Origin: Trichomonas vaginalis G3
Lineage: Eukaryota > Parabasalia > Trichomonadida > Trichomonadidae
Reading direction: 5' to 3'
NCBI RefSeq assembly: GCF_026262505.1
Contig: NC_067203.1
Location: 10,478,001-10,542,000 of the forward strand
DNA length: 64,000 nt
Made by a program: the position numbers and the translations under genes
Shown: positions 37,684-48,687 of the stretch, piece by piece
Position numbering within the stretch: position 1 is the first letter of the stretch
Layout of the letters: every line of letters starts with the position of its first letter
Notes under the pieces: generated by a model
Told to the model about the DNA's origin: nothing
Seen by the model: the letters and a program-made list of their open reading frames with translations, nothing else
Databases searched by the model: none

Positions 37684-39418
37684 ATGTCAAATGAAACAGC
37701 GTCTATGAGAGAAATACAACACAACCGACAACTCATTATGCAAGCTCTAAATAAGAACACAACAAACTTTTCAAACTATTCTAAGATATCTGAGTCATTG
37801 AAAGAAGGAAACTTAAAACTGACAATAAACCCTATGACAGATGAGTTTCTGTTTCAAGACAATAAGAACCATACTGTCTGTATAAATCCAACAAAAGGAA
37901 CTTTAAACGAGAAACCTATAAATGAACTTCTTTTGAAAGCAGATGTTGACAACAAAGCTGACAAAGAATATGTAGACGATGCAATAGCAAAAGAAGAAGA
38001 AAGAGCTAACAATGCTTATGCAACAAAAGAACATACTCATCCTGAACTAGCAGACAAAACATATGTTGACAATAAATGTCAAGTGAAGTGACAAGAGCTG
38101 AAAACGAATATTCTAAAAAGACTCATATACATTATATTAACCAAATACCAAGTCTTAAGGAAACATTAGAGACAAAAGCAGATAAGACTCATACACATAC
38201 CATTGCAAATATTACAAACTTACAAGAAACCTTAAACAGGAAAAGTGACGTTGGACATACACATTCTATATCTGATATTACAAACTTACAAGAAACCTTA
38301 AACAGGAAAAGTGACGTTGGACATACACATACATCTTCTGAAATAACAGACTTAAACGTTAGCCTTGAAAATAAAGCAGATAAAACATATGTCAATGAAA
38401 TATACCAAAGTTTGATAGGAACAAAAAATATTGAAACTATTGTTGGTGACTTTTCTGTCAATGAAGAAAATAAATATTTTAGATGGCAGTTGGTACATTC
38501 CTTAGAAAATGGTACACGTATAAACTCATTCCGAAAAATAACAATGAAATGTATGTAAGCTATAAAAAGAATGATGGTACACAAGTTAAAGTTCCATTAG
38601 ACAACAACTGCTACTTAAACTTATATGGAGACGAACAAAAGAAATATTTAAGAGTTTATGAAATGGCAGATATGACATTGCCTGACCCAGCTCCAGCACC
38701 ACATTATTATGACTATGGAGATGACGACAGAACACCACATGTAGATGAACAAAAGCTAACATTATATTTAGATTATTATAGATATAAAAGATATAATGCA
38801 ATAGAAAAAACGAGAATAGTATATTATTATACAGATGACAGAAATAAATATTATAGTCAAGATTTTACCTACCCTGAAAACATAAGATTATATTATAAAA
38901 AATATTCTGACACAAACCAGAAGAAACCTGAAATAGTTGCACTATATTTTAAGTTCAAAAGAGACAATCCTATAATATCTCATATGTTTGATTTAATGAA
39001 CCCAGTAGGTTCTATTTATACATCTATGGATGCAAGAGGTCCTCAAGTAATGTTTGGTGTTGGTGCATGGGAACAAATAGTCGACAGGTTTTTGTATTGT
39101 GCAAACTCTTCAAAGGAAACAGGTGGAAGTAAAACGATTTCAGGTGAAAATTTACCTGCACACAGTCATTACATAGATTTAAGTACATCTCAAGCAGGTT
39201 GGCATAAGCATAGATATTGGGATTGGTCAGGAATGACAAAAGGTAAAGGATATGATGTTAAAGACGACGTTAAGTTTGCTATAAATTGTTACTGGAGTGA
39301 CACTCAGGGAGAAGGAAACCATACACATTTCGTTTCAGGATATACACAAACAACGGGACAAAGTAAAGAATACATGCCACCTTACATGACAGTTTACGCA
39401 TGGTATAGAATTGCTTAG
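37684..39418 (+). pseudogene. Fibre-like protein with phage tail-collar-like end, copy C
   Basis: In order: a helical head (ASMREIQHNRQLIMQALNKN) and a shaft of ADK-x-YVD and GHTHSISDITNLQETLNRKS repeats, the classic phage tail-fibre HTH-S-SDITNL unit. A variable about 150-residue Tyr-rich region follows. Last comes a collar-like end: NPVGSIYTSMDARGPQVMFG, WEQIVDRFLYC, ENLPAHSHYIDLS and PPYMTVYAWYRIA, with His-x-His pairs like those that hold metal in T4 short-fibre and related proteins. It probably formed a trimeric receptor-binding fibre, which is inference. It looks broken, with about two breaks. Confidence 0.75.
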
Positions 39419-40198
39419 TCGTCATTTTCAACTTCTTTGCATATTCGTCAGGAGTTGTCTTATATTTGTTTAGGAACTGTCTTTGAAAGTATACCACCGT
39501 GAACTTTGACAAGTTTGAAAACGAGGTCTGACAATAGTAGTTTTATCTTCTGCTTGCAGTGTGTACATTTTGCCATGTTTGCCTAAAACTTCATAATATT
39601 CTCTTGTATACTTCTTCTATTTTTACGAACACGAATGTGAGTACCTGTCGGGTTCCCATTGTTGTCATAGTCAATAGTATTTTCATATGGGTCGCGTTTA
39701 GGTATTTCTATTTTTTACTTTGTCACCTTTCTGAAGTTTGAAGCCCGGCATTCTTTCTTGTTTGTCTCTTTTGACTAAATTATTAAATATATAGTCTTTA
39801 TCTAAGTCAGGGTTGTTTTTCATTTCTTCGGGGAGTGGTTTCCCAAACCTTTTTGTTTACGGTTATTGTAAATATTTAAAACTTGTCTCATCTTTGCCAT
39901 GGAGAAGTGTCTATATTTGTCGTCATATGACATTTCATTTGCTTCACCACCTTGTGGTTGGTTTAAGTCTCTTAACATTTTTATACATCCGTCAATGACA
40001 CCAAGAGCAGAATGGTTTTGGTCGACAATGAAATATTGGTTTACATTTTTTGAACGCAGATAGTTTTTTTACATCATCTGATTTGAAAGAACTTTCACAG
40101 TCAGATGTCAGTTTTGTTGGATGGTATTTGTCAACGAATATTGTCAAAGCAGTTTTCACATCTAAAATATTTTTGGACCATAATGGTATGGCTTCACA
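39419..40198 (-). pseudogene. Maverick integrase, copy C, 3' part only
   Basis: Counterpart of 1-935 and 13183-14141. It lacks the 5' part and looks broken, with a few further breaks. The element ends here and unrelated AT-rich DNA follows. Confidence 0.7.
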
Positions 40199-40564
40199 TA
40201 TAATTCGTGATATTATTAATCAAATTCTTTTTGAAAAAAATTGAATACATAATGAAAATAATCTGAAAACATGGACGTTTTATTAACATATATTACAGAT
40301 CAATAGTTATTTTTGATTGACGATGTAAATATCAGGAAAAAATAATTTTACAGAGCCAATAATGTAAAGAGTTAAAGTATGATAAATAGAACCACCTTTT
40401 TATTAAAAACTAATTGAAAGGTTTACAAATTCATCATTTTTTCAATAGTATACTATACAAAGTGTATCTCTTAAATTGTCCTAAATGTATATAATTGGTA
40501 TAATTTGACATCAAAAAATTTTTTTTTCACACCACTAATATTCAAATTTTAAAATTAAATCTTC
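40199..40564. other. Intergenic spacer
   Basis: AT-rich, no gene. TTTTTCACACC about 35 bases before the next ATG may be a weak initiator. Confidence 0.4.
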
Positions 40565-43500
40565 ATGAAGTCAACTAAAAGTATTCTCCAGGCATACATT
40601 GATAATTCACTCCTTTCTACAACAATGTCAATGATATGCCAGGAGATGGTATCACGATTTCCTGAAGAATTAAATTATTCAACTTTCGAAAAGTTTTTAA
40701 CAGAGTTTTGGGTAAGAGACTATGGTCTGAAAAAGTATATTACCCAAATTGTAGGCATTTCAGCCAATGCATTCATCGATACTTTCAAATTACTTGAAAT
40801 TGCCTTCCCAAAAATCCACTTAACAGATTCTCAAGACGATGAATCCGTGTCAGGACATCCACTTCTTTCTCGATTACCAGATGAACATAGTAAAACCATC
40901 TGGGGAAAGCTTGCCGTCAATACTTTGATCGAAATTGTCGAAGCCATGTTCCTTTCCATTCGTCTTGAGTCAGGAAATAACATAAGCGATGAAGAAAAGA
41001 AGTTTATGTGCAACCAAATGTTTTCTTTCATCGACGCAGTCCGTAATGATGCTAATCAACGTTTCGACCTCATTCCTTGCAAGATTTACGCTCACTGCTT
41101 ATCAGTTCTTTCCGAATTAAGAGGCCCAGGGATCACCAAAGAATTTGTTACTCGAATGTCATTACTTTTAACTTTTTCTCCAATCGAAGTTGAATTATTC
41201 TTCATACTCTTCTCCGAAATCATTATTAGCGAAATGAACAATTTTAATTCAAAGGTTTTAGAAGGATATATCGAAGCAATTGTCAAATATTATAAGAAGA
41301 AAGAAGTTCCTCCTACAACCATCGAAGCTATGTTCCAATGCTTGACAAACTTTATTGGACAAGTATTGGTTCACAATTCTTCCCTTTCTAATAGCGATTT
41401 CATTTATAAGGCAAATAATTTTACTAAAACGTACACAGGACAAAAGGGATACCTTGGCTATGGCCACCAATTCCATGCCATGCTCTACAACTTCTCAACT
41501 CATAAGAAAATGGCCCAAACTTTTGTTGATTACGGAAAAAAGTACGTAGATCCAATTATCGGCGACGTTAGCGGCGGATTTTCTGCTATTATTCAATTAC
41601 AGCAATTTATCAACGGATTAAACTACGCAACTCCCTACGGTTTACAACAAGGTGTCAATTTCTCATGGACACTGAACAACAAGAGGACAGACAACGCATT
41701 TATTGAGTACGCTGTGAAGGCCGTCTTGGATCACCACGGTTCCTTCAAATTTGCCCAGCAGGAACTGAGTAAATTCATTATTCAAATTGCCGTCATCACA
41801 GACAAAGAATTTATCAACAAACTAAATAATTTCTTGATGAACCCCTTCTTCGTAGAGAACATTGAAGGCGTTTGCATCGCGATTCATTCTTTAATTTCAA
41901 AAGATTCGAAATACAAAGGCGACAAAACCGAAATTACCAAGATGTTGGCACGCCAATGCCCATCTATCCTCTCAACACTCATAGAAAACAGCTCTGTGAA
42001 CACAAACCAGCTCTACATGTGGCAATCTTCACTTTCCCTATGCAAAGAGTACAACGTTGGCGCTGATTCCGTTGTTTCTAAGATCCTCGATTCAAGCCAT
42101 CCAATCGCTTTCTCTCTACAGCCAACGAAAACCATAACTCAGCAATTAAATCGCTGGCAGAAAGCGTTGCACATAATGAACAAGCCCGAAGTCTTCACCG
42201 TCAATGACTCTAATTTACCTTTTACGACAAGCGATGGCTCCGTTGATGAGGCTTTGTTACAATTGACTTTGATTATGCCGGAGCTTCCGTACGAATCGAT
42301 TCCTGTCAAGGCAATGGTCGCAGGATTAACATCCGTGTCTCCTAGAAACGCAATCGCTATCATTTTGGCTTTGGAAATTATTGCTTACAAATATAACCAA
42401 TTTGCGGATATTATTAATATCGTATTCGAAAATATGATCGCTTCTCAGAACGGCTGTTCGAATCTTGGCCTATTTATTACCATCGTTTTGGTAAATCATC
42501 TTATTGAAATGTCATTCGAGTCAGATATCAGATTAACCGACGATACTATCACCAACGTTAATTATATCTACATTACAGGCCTCTGCGCCTCATCATACGC
42601 CATCAGATCTGTTACTCTTAAGGCTTGCAAGTATGTACTCGATATAAAGAACAGATCTTCGTATAACTACAACATTCTCTACGAGCTTATACAGAATAAC
42701 GAGGACAGAATCAACTACGACGCTTTGGTAACAATTCAAAATTCTCTTGACCCAACATTGGAGCCAGATCTTCCGGAAATTACATTTAACGATGTTATTA
42801 CTTCGGCTTACGGATTTATTTATATGTTCCACTTAGCGCAAATCGCACATTTACTTGTCAAAGGAATTTCGACCGAAAGCAGATGCGGATTACATCTTAT
42901 TCTTACCAGAATAATTAAAGGAAACTTAGTTAACGGCGCAGATGCTTGTCTTTCCCGTAATGCAACCTTAATTATTACAAATAGCATTACACCAGACATT
43001 TTAGAGAAGAACAACCTTGCGACATTGATGATCATACTACACAGATTCTCCAGAACAAGAGAGGAGAACTACGCTTCACAACACGGCGCATTATTCTCCA
43101 CAATTGCACTTGGCAGCTGTACAGACATCTTAGGATTGAACACAAAGGATCCTTGGAGCCTTTACTCAATATCTTTCGCAGCGATGAGAGTTACTTCCTC
43201 AGAAGAATTCAAACAAATCAAAGAAGAAGAGTCTAAGTACTTCCCATTCCTTCTGGACATCCTTGATAAGATTTCCAACCATATCTATACGATCAATTTC
43301 ATAGATACAACCGGAAACATCAATCTCAAAAAATTCGATACAATGCCACATTTAAACGGCTTTATTTCGAATGTTTTGATCACTCTAAGGCATATTGCCC
43401 AGTTGTACTACACGAATCATGCAACAAATCTCCCTGGACCGTTCGAATTGGAATCCTTCCTCGACAGCAACGTTTTCCAGAAAGATAAGTGGCCGCCGTG

Positions 43501-46144
43501 GGTCTGCCAGATGCTGCCAACTCCTTTCGAACAGCTCGCAACCGATACTTTGTCAGATATGACAAAAATGCTCATTCCTGACAAACAGTTAATGAGTGTA
43601 TATGTTTCTACCGCGAAGAAATTCTCTCCTTCGATCCTTGCATCGTTCCTTTACCACGATATTTCTCAATTGCCAATGTATATCGACGAATCCTGCCATC
43701 CGAAGCGCCAGATGCAGTCAGTCACGTATTTCCAAGCCATTGCCTTGATGTTTAAGCCATTCACAAGCGTCGCCCAGTGGAAGAAGAACATCATGGAGAA
43801 TGGCCAGACAGATTCTTATCCAGAACTAAGCGAAGCCATACTCCAGAAGACGGGTTCCCTTCTCGCAATCGCTCTAGCCTACTTAGCTAACACAGAAGTC
43901 CCAAGAGAGGTCCATTTAAGAGCCTTGTCACTTTTTGCCAATGTTTCACTTGGAACTTTAGCTATGTTAGTTAAACCAAAAGAAGTGAATGAAGTCCTTG
44001 ATGCGTTAGATTCCATCAAATCTATCATTTCGTCAAGACATTCACAATTATCTGGTGGAGCTGTTTGTATGTTATCAACAACCTTGTCAACGACACATGT
44101 CTTTGCTACAGAACAGTTTGTATCCACCATGTTCAAGTTTATCATGAAATGGCCACGAATTCCCGCACTTTCACAGTTAATTTCTCCATGGATTGCTTCT
44201 GTTTCTGTTTCTCCACGTTCACAAGTATTAAAAGCAGGAGATCCAACATTCTACGCCTTCACTCCTTTGTCATTCATTGATGCTGTTGTTGCTTTACCTT
44301 CTTCTCCATCAACATTCACAATTGTCTCTAAAATCATCTCAAACCAAGAGAGATTTACACAGGACATTTTGACAGTTTTATTCTATAGAATGTTGTTTTC
44401 CGATGCTTCGTCAGGAGAAATGGAGCAAAGATCAGCAATGTTACACGCATTGATCAATACATGGCCGGAGAGAACAGTTGATTTGATTGGAGACTGCTTG
44501 GGTATCTCTGGATACCACTATTTCTCAAAACACGCAGATGATCAAAGAGAGTTTTCTTATATAGAAGTAATTGAAACTCTTTTGTCAGTTTTGTCAAACG
44601 TGACAAATATTTTGCCATTCCACAAAGCGAGGATATTGGCATTTATTTTGATAAATATCGATATCTACACAGAATCAGCTGCTCCTTTGATTGTTAGATT
44701 CGCTCCGAACTTCGTACAAACAGGAGAATTCATGGAGCAACTCATTGGAGACATCAAAGAAGTTTTCGGTTTGGAATGCTTGAGATGGGCTTGTTGCTGC
44801 TCTGATTTGAGCCTTGCTACAAGAGGAGCATTGTTCTACGGAAAGACACTGACACCTGTAACGACAGAAGGAATTCTGAGTCTCACGAGATCCCTCGGAA
44901 TGGCTGTGAACATGTTACACGAAGCACCAACAGCAGAAGACTCAGTAACAGCGCAAAACTACATAGAAGTCGTTACAGAAACATTGTCAAGTGCGGTAAA
45001 CAAGTTATTGAGTAATTCTAAACCTGATAGCGCATTGAGTGACTTGTTCTGGTTGGCAGCGATGTTATTACAGTGTACGGAAGCATTGAACATCATTGAT
45101 CATTTATTAAAGATTATTTCAGCATTGTTGAATGATGAGAAAACAATGAAAGAAGCCGCAATAACAATTCCTAGTTCATTTAACGGTTTCATTTCACTTT
45201 TGGCCAGATCCACATTTACAAAAACCTCTGTTACATTGTTAGTTGATTTATTGACAAGGCTTTCGAAATACCCTAGATTGGCAGGAGATAAAGGTGCCTT
45301 GCAATTAGCTTTGTTAGTTCCTCCTCTCGAAGAATTGTTCCCTCTCGATGACAAGTTATTTTTCGCAGAATTGGCATCGCACATGGGCAGTGATTCTCTC
45401 GACTTACAGAAGTGTTTGACACAGTTGGCATCTATGAGATCTGCTGGTGCACACACACAAAGAATGAAAGTCATTGAGGACGCAACGAAGAGATTAAACG
45501 TCGAAGCAATTGCAGATGTCATTGATATCTTCGACCAAGTTAAAATTGCATTGAGAAGATACAGATACGACCCAGTTTATTTGGCATGTATCACAGTTGC
45601 AAACAATGCGAAGAATATCAAAGGATGCCACATCGAAAACATCGCAAGAGAAGCAGCGGAAGATGATAACCCAGAGAACGCTCCAACAAAGAATTCATTG
45701 CTGCAAACAATTAACACGAAAGGAGTTGGAATCGCAGAAAAAGAGAAAGAAAAAGGAAATTCAGTTCCTAAATATGTTGAAGTACAAATTCCTGAAAGAA
45801 GCATAACAAGTTATTCCTTCGAAACACCAGAAAGCTTCCCTCCTTTGTTCGCTTACAAACCTTCTGATGCTCCAAAGGGATCAAAGTTCTTGGCTGACAC
45901 AGGTGTTTCCAAGAAATCTCAGCAGTTGTTTGATAACATGCCGCTCGAACCATTCGAGAATTTGGACAAATTGATCAAGAACATGAACGAATACGCTCCG
46001 GAGTTGTTGATTACTGGAAGATACGACGTACAATACGACGGTGCAATTTTCGTTAACCAATTCACTAACTACAAACATAATGCTGCTGAAGATAATACTA
46101 CTGACGGAAAGTATTTCACAAGCGTTTTCAACCTCAAATTGTAA
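40565..46144 (+). CDS. 1859-residue helical solenoid (HEAT/ARM-like) protein
   Basis: One uninterrupted frame from the ATG at 40565 (MKSTKSILQAYIDNSLLSTT). It consists of helix pairs throughout, with no signal peptide or clear membrane segment. The composition fits a very long alpha-solenoid scaffold of the HEAT/ARM type. The last about 150 residues (after an acidic, disordered linker NPENAPTKNSLLQTINTKGV) are different, with a Phe/Tyr/Pro-rich tail (FETPESFPPLFAYKPSDAPK), perhaps a docking region. Codons are richer in C and G at third positions than in neighbours, which suggests good expression. The stop TAA lies in TAAA. I cannot name the family. Candidates are large trafficking or assembly scaffolds. 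Confidence 0.8.
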   Translation: MKSTKSILQAYIDNSLLSTTMSMICQEMVSRFPEELNYSTFEKFLTEFWVRDYGLKKYITQIVGISANAFIDTFKLLEIAFPKIHLTDSQDDESVSGHPLLSRLPDEHSKTIWGKLAVNTLIEIVEAMFLSIRLESGNNISDEEKKFMCNQMFSFIDAVRNDANQRFDLIPCKIYAHCLSVLSELRGPGITKEFVTRMSLLLTFSPIEVELFFILFSEIIISEMNNFNSKVLEGYIEAIVKYYKKKEVPPTTIEAMFQCLTNFIGQVLVHNSSLSNSDFIYKANNFTKTYTGQKGYLGYGHQFHAMLYNFSTHKKMAQTFVDYGKKYVDPIIGDVSGGFSAIIQLQQFINGLNYATPYGLQQGVNFSWTLNNKRTDNAFIEYAVKAVLDHHGSFKFAQQELSKFIIQIAVITDKEFINKLNNFLMNPFFVENIEGVCIAIHSLISKDSKYKGDKTEITKMLARQCPSILSTLIENSSVNTNQLYMWQSSLSLCKEYNVGADSVVSKILDSSHPIAFSLQPTKTITQQLNRWQKALHIMNKPEVFTVNDSNLPFTTSDGSVDEALLQLTLIMPELPYESIPVKAMVAGLTSVSPRNAIAIILALEIIAYKYNQFADIINIVFENMIASQNGCSNLGLFITIVLVNHLIEMSFESDIRLTDDTITNVNYIYITGLCASSYAIRSVTLKACKYVLDIKNRSSYNYNILYELIQNNEDRINYDALVTIQNSLDPTLEPDLPEITFNDVITSAYGFIYMFHLAQIAHLLVKGISTESRCGLHLILTRIIKGNLVNGADACLSRNATLIITNSITPDILEKNNLATLMIILHRFSRTREENYASQHGALFSTIALGSCTDILGLNTKDPWSLYSISFAAMRVTSSEEFKQIKEEESKYFPFLLDILDKISNHIYTINFIDTTGNINLKKFDTMPHLNGFISNVLITLRHIAQLYYTNHATNLPGPFELESFLDSNVFQKDKWPPWVCQMLPTPFEQLATDTLSDMTKMLIPDKQLMSVYVSTAKKFSPSILASFLYHDISQLPMYIDESCHPKRQMQSVTYFQAIALMFKPFTSVAQWKKNIMENGQTDSYPELSEAILQKTGSLLAIALAYLANTEVPREVHLRALSLFANVSLGTLAMLVKPKEVNEVLDALDSIKSIISSRHSQLSGGAVCMLSTTLSTTHVFATEQFVSTMFKFIMKWPRIPALSQLISPWIASVSVSPRSQVLKAGDPTFYAFTPLSFIDAVVALPSSPSTFTIVSKIISNQERFTQDILTVLFYRMLFSDASSGEMEQRSAMLHALINTWPERTVDLIGDCLGISGYHYFSKHADDQREFSYIEVIETLLSVLSNVTNILPFHKARILAFILINIDIYTESAAPLIVRFAPNFVQTGEFMEQLIGDIKEVFGLECLRWACCCSDLSLATRGALFYGKTLTPVTTEGILSLTRSLGMAVNMLHEAPTAEDSVTAQNYIEVVTETLSSAVNKLLSNSKPDSALSDLFWLAAMLLQCTEALNIIDHLLKIISALLNDEKTMKEAAITIPSSFNGFISLLARSTFTKTSVTLLVDLLTRLSKYPRLAGDKGALQLALLVPPLEELFPLDDKLFFAELASHMGSDSLDLQKCLTQLASMRSAGAHTQRMKVIEDATKRLNVEAIADVIDIFDQVKIALRRYRYDPVYLACITVANNAKNIKGCHIENIAREAAEDDNPENAPTKNSLLQTINTKGVGIAEKEKEKGNSVPKYVEVQIPERSITSYSFETPESFPPLFAYKPSDAPKGSKFLADTGVSKKSQQLFDNMPLEPFENLDKLIKNMNEYAPELLITGRYDVQYDGAIFVNQFTNYKHNAAEDNTTDGKYFTSVFNLKL

Positions 46145-46329
46145 AATTTATTTTATTTACTAAAAAATAAAATTTCTATATCTTATCAAAAAAATTCTTT
46201 TTTCACCTCAAAATTTTTGAAGATCAAAAGACTCAAATTTTTCGCGCTGACTTTTTCAAAAATTGAGGGAAAAAGTCACGCGAAAAATTGTAATTTTTTT
46301 TAATTGACAATTGCCATTTATTAGAAATC

Positions 46330-46474
46330 ATATCATAGGGTTGGAGATTTGAAAAATATGATTCAAGACAAAAAAGGTATCCATCCAGATCAGCAAAGAC
46401 TAATTTTTGCTGGAAAACAAATGGAAGATGGAAATACATTGAAAGATTATAATGTTCATAATGCATATAAGATT
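46330..46474 (+). pseudogene. Ubiquitin-like domain fragment
   Basis: It reads [20 protein letters not shown], then [19 protein letters not shown]: the second half of a ubiquitin fold, very close to residues 153-191 of the gene at 47273. It has no start and is cut by a TTAA-bounded element at 46475. It is a decayed duplicate of the downstream gene. Confidence 0.75.
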
Positions 46475-46602
46475 TTAAGGTTGCACTTACGCACCTATGA
46501 GGCATCCTTCAATTCAAATGTTTAAGGATAATTTTCAATGACCCTTCACACCATTTGTTGAAAATTTGAATTAAAGTCAGATAGGCGTAAGTGCAGCCTT
46601 AA
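46475..46602. mobile_element. 128-bp MITE with TTAA ends
   Basis: TTAAGGTTGCACTTACGC at the left and GCGTAAGTGCAGCCTTAA at the right are inverted with one mismatch, with TTAA at both outer ends. It sits inside the ubiquitin-like fragment. Confidence 0.65.
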
Positions 46603-46921
46603 CTGGAAACCATAATACAATTGTGTTTGTAAAATTCAATGAGAAAGTAATACAATCGGTTTTTGTTTTTGAAATTAATTAGTCATTATACCTCGATTCT
46701 TTTTATACTTATATTCCACTCCTTCAATGTTGTATGAATATCCAGGTTTTCAATTTTAAATAATCGTTTTTGCGCTTTTTTTGTACCCTGTGTAAAACCC
46801 ATTGTCCAGATATGAAGTGGAATATCTTTATAAAAAGAAACGAAGAATTCTAATGAGAAGATTGAGACATTTCGCTTTTAAGTGTAAATACTAATAATGA
46901 ATCTGTTAAACTCATCTATCC

Positions 46922-47183
46922 TTAAGGCTTCACTAACATGACAAAAAAATATTCAAAATTTTTAAAAAGATGAAAAATATGCTCTACGATATATATGTTA
47001 ATCATAGTCTATCATTTTCAGAAAAAGCACGTTATAACTCATGTTAGTGGAAAAAGGTTTTTTTGGGTGGGTCAATAAAAATTAAAAATAATGATAAATA
47101 TAGCATTGATATACATCATACTATGATTCATAGAATATATATTTCAAGGGACTTTAATTTTTGTCATGTTAGTGAAGCCTTAA
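46922..47183. mobile_element. 262-bp MITE with TTAA ends
   Basis: Perfect 26-base inverted arms (TTAAGGCTTCACTAACATGA plus CAAAAA) ending in TTAA on both sides. The ends resemble the 128-bp element (TTAAGG-x-T-x-CAC), so the two belong to one family with a TTAA target, as in piggyBac/Kolobok-type transposons. It ends about 75 bases before the Inr of the gene at 47273. Confidence 0.75.
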
Positions 47184-47257
47184 AGCATTTGACTTTTCTA
47201 GGCAAAGTCAAAAAAAAACATTCAAATATTGAAAAAGTAGTCAATAATTTTTTCATT

Positions 47258-47263
47258 TCATTT
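47258..47263 (+). promoter_or_regulatory. Initiator TCATTT of the ubiquitin-fold gene
   Basis: TCATTTTTAG lies about 13 bases before the ATG at 47273, a good match to the trichomonad Inr. It supports this start over the longer upstream frame. Confidence 0.65.
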
Positions 47264-47272
47264 TTAGTTTTC

Positions 47273-48439
47273 ATGGAGCCAGACTTGAAAGAGATTGCTA
47301 GAAATATATCTGATTATATTGATAACGATACATTCTTATCGGCAAGAAGTCCTCAACAGATAGCTAAAATTCTTAGTTTTGCAAAACTAAGTCCTTGCGA
47401 ATTTGCAACATTATTCACAACTCTTTCAAATTATCATGGAAAAGCAGACATATTAATGATGCTTAGTCGTGCACGCTTAAAAGATTTCAATAGTCAAGAG
47501 GAAGCTTCTGAAATTTCTGAAACAATTTCATCAATCCTCGGAATTCAAATTCTTGATTCACTATTTTCTTTCTATCAAAACAAGCTTCAAGGGGAAATTT
47601 CGGAAACCAAAAATCATAAGTCCCAATCTTCTGTTCCTCTTCCAAGCTCAGCAAATTCAATTACAATTAAGTCTCAAACTGAAAAAGTTTATATAATTGA
47701 TAACATTGATTTCAATTGTAGTGTTGAAGATTTGAAAAATAGAATTCAAGACAAAGAAGGAATCCCTCCAGATCAGCAAAAGCTATATTTTGCTGGAAAA
47801 CAAATGGAAGATGGATATACATTGAAAGATTATAATATCCATAATGGAGCCACAATTTCGCTTGTTTTAAGATTACGTGGTGCAAAACCAGTAATCTATT
47901 TGTATCCAAAGGAAGAAACCAATGCAAAAGTAAGTATCAATATCAATGATGGTGATTTTTCATTCGTGTATCCTTCATTCGACGAAGATAACACGTGGAA
48001 TGTGAAAGCACTCCCATCAGGCGAGATCGTCCACAGAGGAAAGAAGATGAGATATCTCTTCTGGGAAACACTCTTTTACCCGAATCTCAACATGAACAAA
48101 GGATTCATCATCAAAGGCGAAGATAGTATTTCTTTCTTCGAGGATAAACTGAAGTCTATGAACCTCAACGACGCAGAGATATGTGATTTCGTCACATACT
48201 GGTGTCCGAAGCTTTGTGGATACAAATATGTCAAAGTATGCTTCCAGTTCAAAAACTTCGACGGCATGTGTCCAATGAACGTTGAGCCGAAGCCAGACAA
48301 CGTCAACAGAGTTTTCTTCGCAGCTCTCCCTCTAGAGAGTCCATGCGACGTCGAACCACAAGAACTTCCAACATTCAATCGTGATGGCTTCACAGTCATC
48401 GAATGGGGCGGAACCATCGTTACATCTGAGACACTCTAA
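47273..48439 (+). CDS. Ubiquitin-fold fusion protein
   Basis: The Inr and context favour the ATG at 47273 ([16 protein letters not shown]), giving 388 residues; the frame upstream to 47063 is mostly MITE sequence. Residues 1-110 are helical and unassigned. 129-204 form a ubiquitin-like fold ([36 protein letters not shown]) ending LRLRGA, so the Gly-Gly needed for cleavage and conjugation is absent and the domain stays fused. 205-388 form a beta-rich domain opening [18 protein letters not shown], with MRYLFWE and VIEWGG, which resembles a domain known from bacterial and protist proteins. It may be a ubiquitin-receptor-binding or surface-recognition protein. The function is not known. Confidence 0.75.
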   Translation: MEPDLKEIARNISDYIDNDTFLSARSPQQIAKILSFAKLSPCEFATLFTTLSNYHGKADILMMLSRARLKDFNSQEEASEISETISSILGIQILDSLFSFYQNKLQGEISETKNHKSQSSVPLPSSANSITIKSQTEKVYIIDNIDFNCSVEDLKNRIQDKEGIPPDQQKLYFAGKQMEDGYTLKDYNIHNGATISLVLRLRGAKPVIYLYPKEETNAKVSININDGDFSFVYPSFDEDNTWNVKALPSGEIVHRGKKMRYLFWETLFYPNLNMNKGFIIKGEDSISFFEDKLKSMNLNDAEICDFVTYWCPKLCGYKYVKVCFQFKNFDGMCPMNVEPKPDNVNRVFFAALPLESPCDVEPQELPTFNRDGFTVIEWGGTIVTSETL

Positions 48440-48669
48440 TGATTTATTATTACTTACCTTCAATGAATAAAATAAATTATATATTTTAATGAAAAAATGA
48501 ATACTTTCGAAAAAGAATCTTGAATTTTGTGAGTTATAAAAAGTTTCAAATTTTATTTTTGAGTTAATCTTTGTTTTATATACCCGATTACCTCATAATT
48601 GATCAGATTTAGGTCAGAGTTAACAGTTTAGATTAGTAAAAATAAAACGTTTACTTTTTTTATGCAGAA
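48440..48669. other. Intergenic spacer
   Basis: AT-rich, nothing else seen. Confidence 0.4.
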
Positions 48670-48687
48670 AAAAGTGACAATTGGTCC
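48670..48687 (+). promoter_or_regulatory. AAAAGTGACAATTGGTCC promoter motif
   Basis: It differs by one base from 52784-52801, in the same position before a related ankyrin gene. Confidence 0.55.

Larger units (their letters stand above)
35295..40198. mobile_element. Maverick/Polinton copy C, truncated at both ends
   Basis: In order: Dam-type methyltransferase, a membrane peptide, the 120-residue gene and the amphipathic gene (all +), capsid-like gene (-), fibre-like gene (+), integrase 3' part (-). From the membrane peptide on, this is the inverted counterpart of 13183-17170. It stops within the integrase at 40198. About eight or more breaks in all. It is near identical to copy B outside the variable middles, so it is young. 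Confidence 0.8.

Noticed and set aside
40831-46078. Several antisense frames inside the 1859-residue gene
   Set aside because: Short, overlapping shadows of a strongly coding plus-strand frame.
47063-47272. Upstream extension of the ubiquitin-fold protein
   Set aside because: It lies largely in a MITE, and a good initiator stands just before the ATG at 47273.
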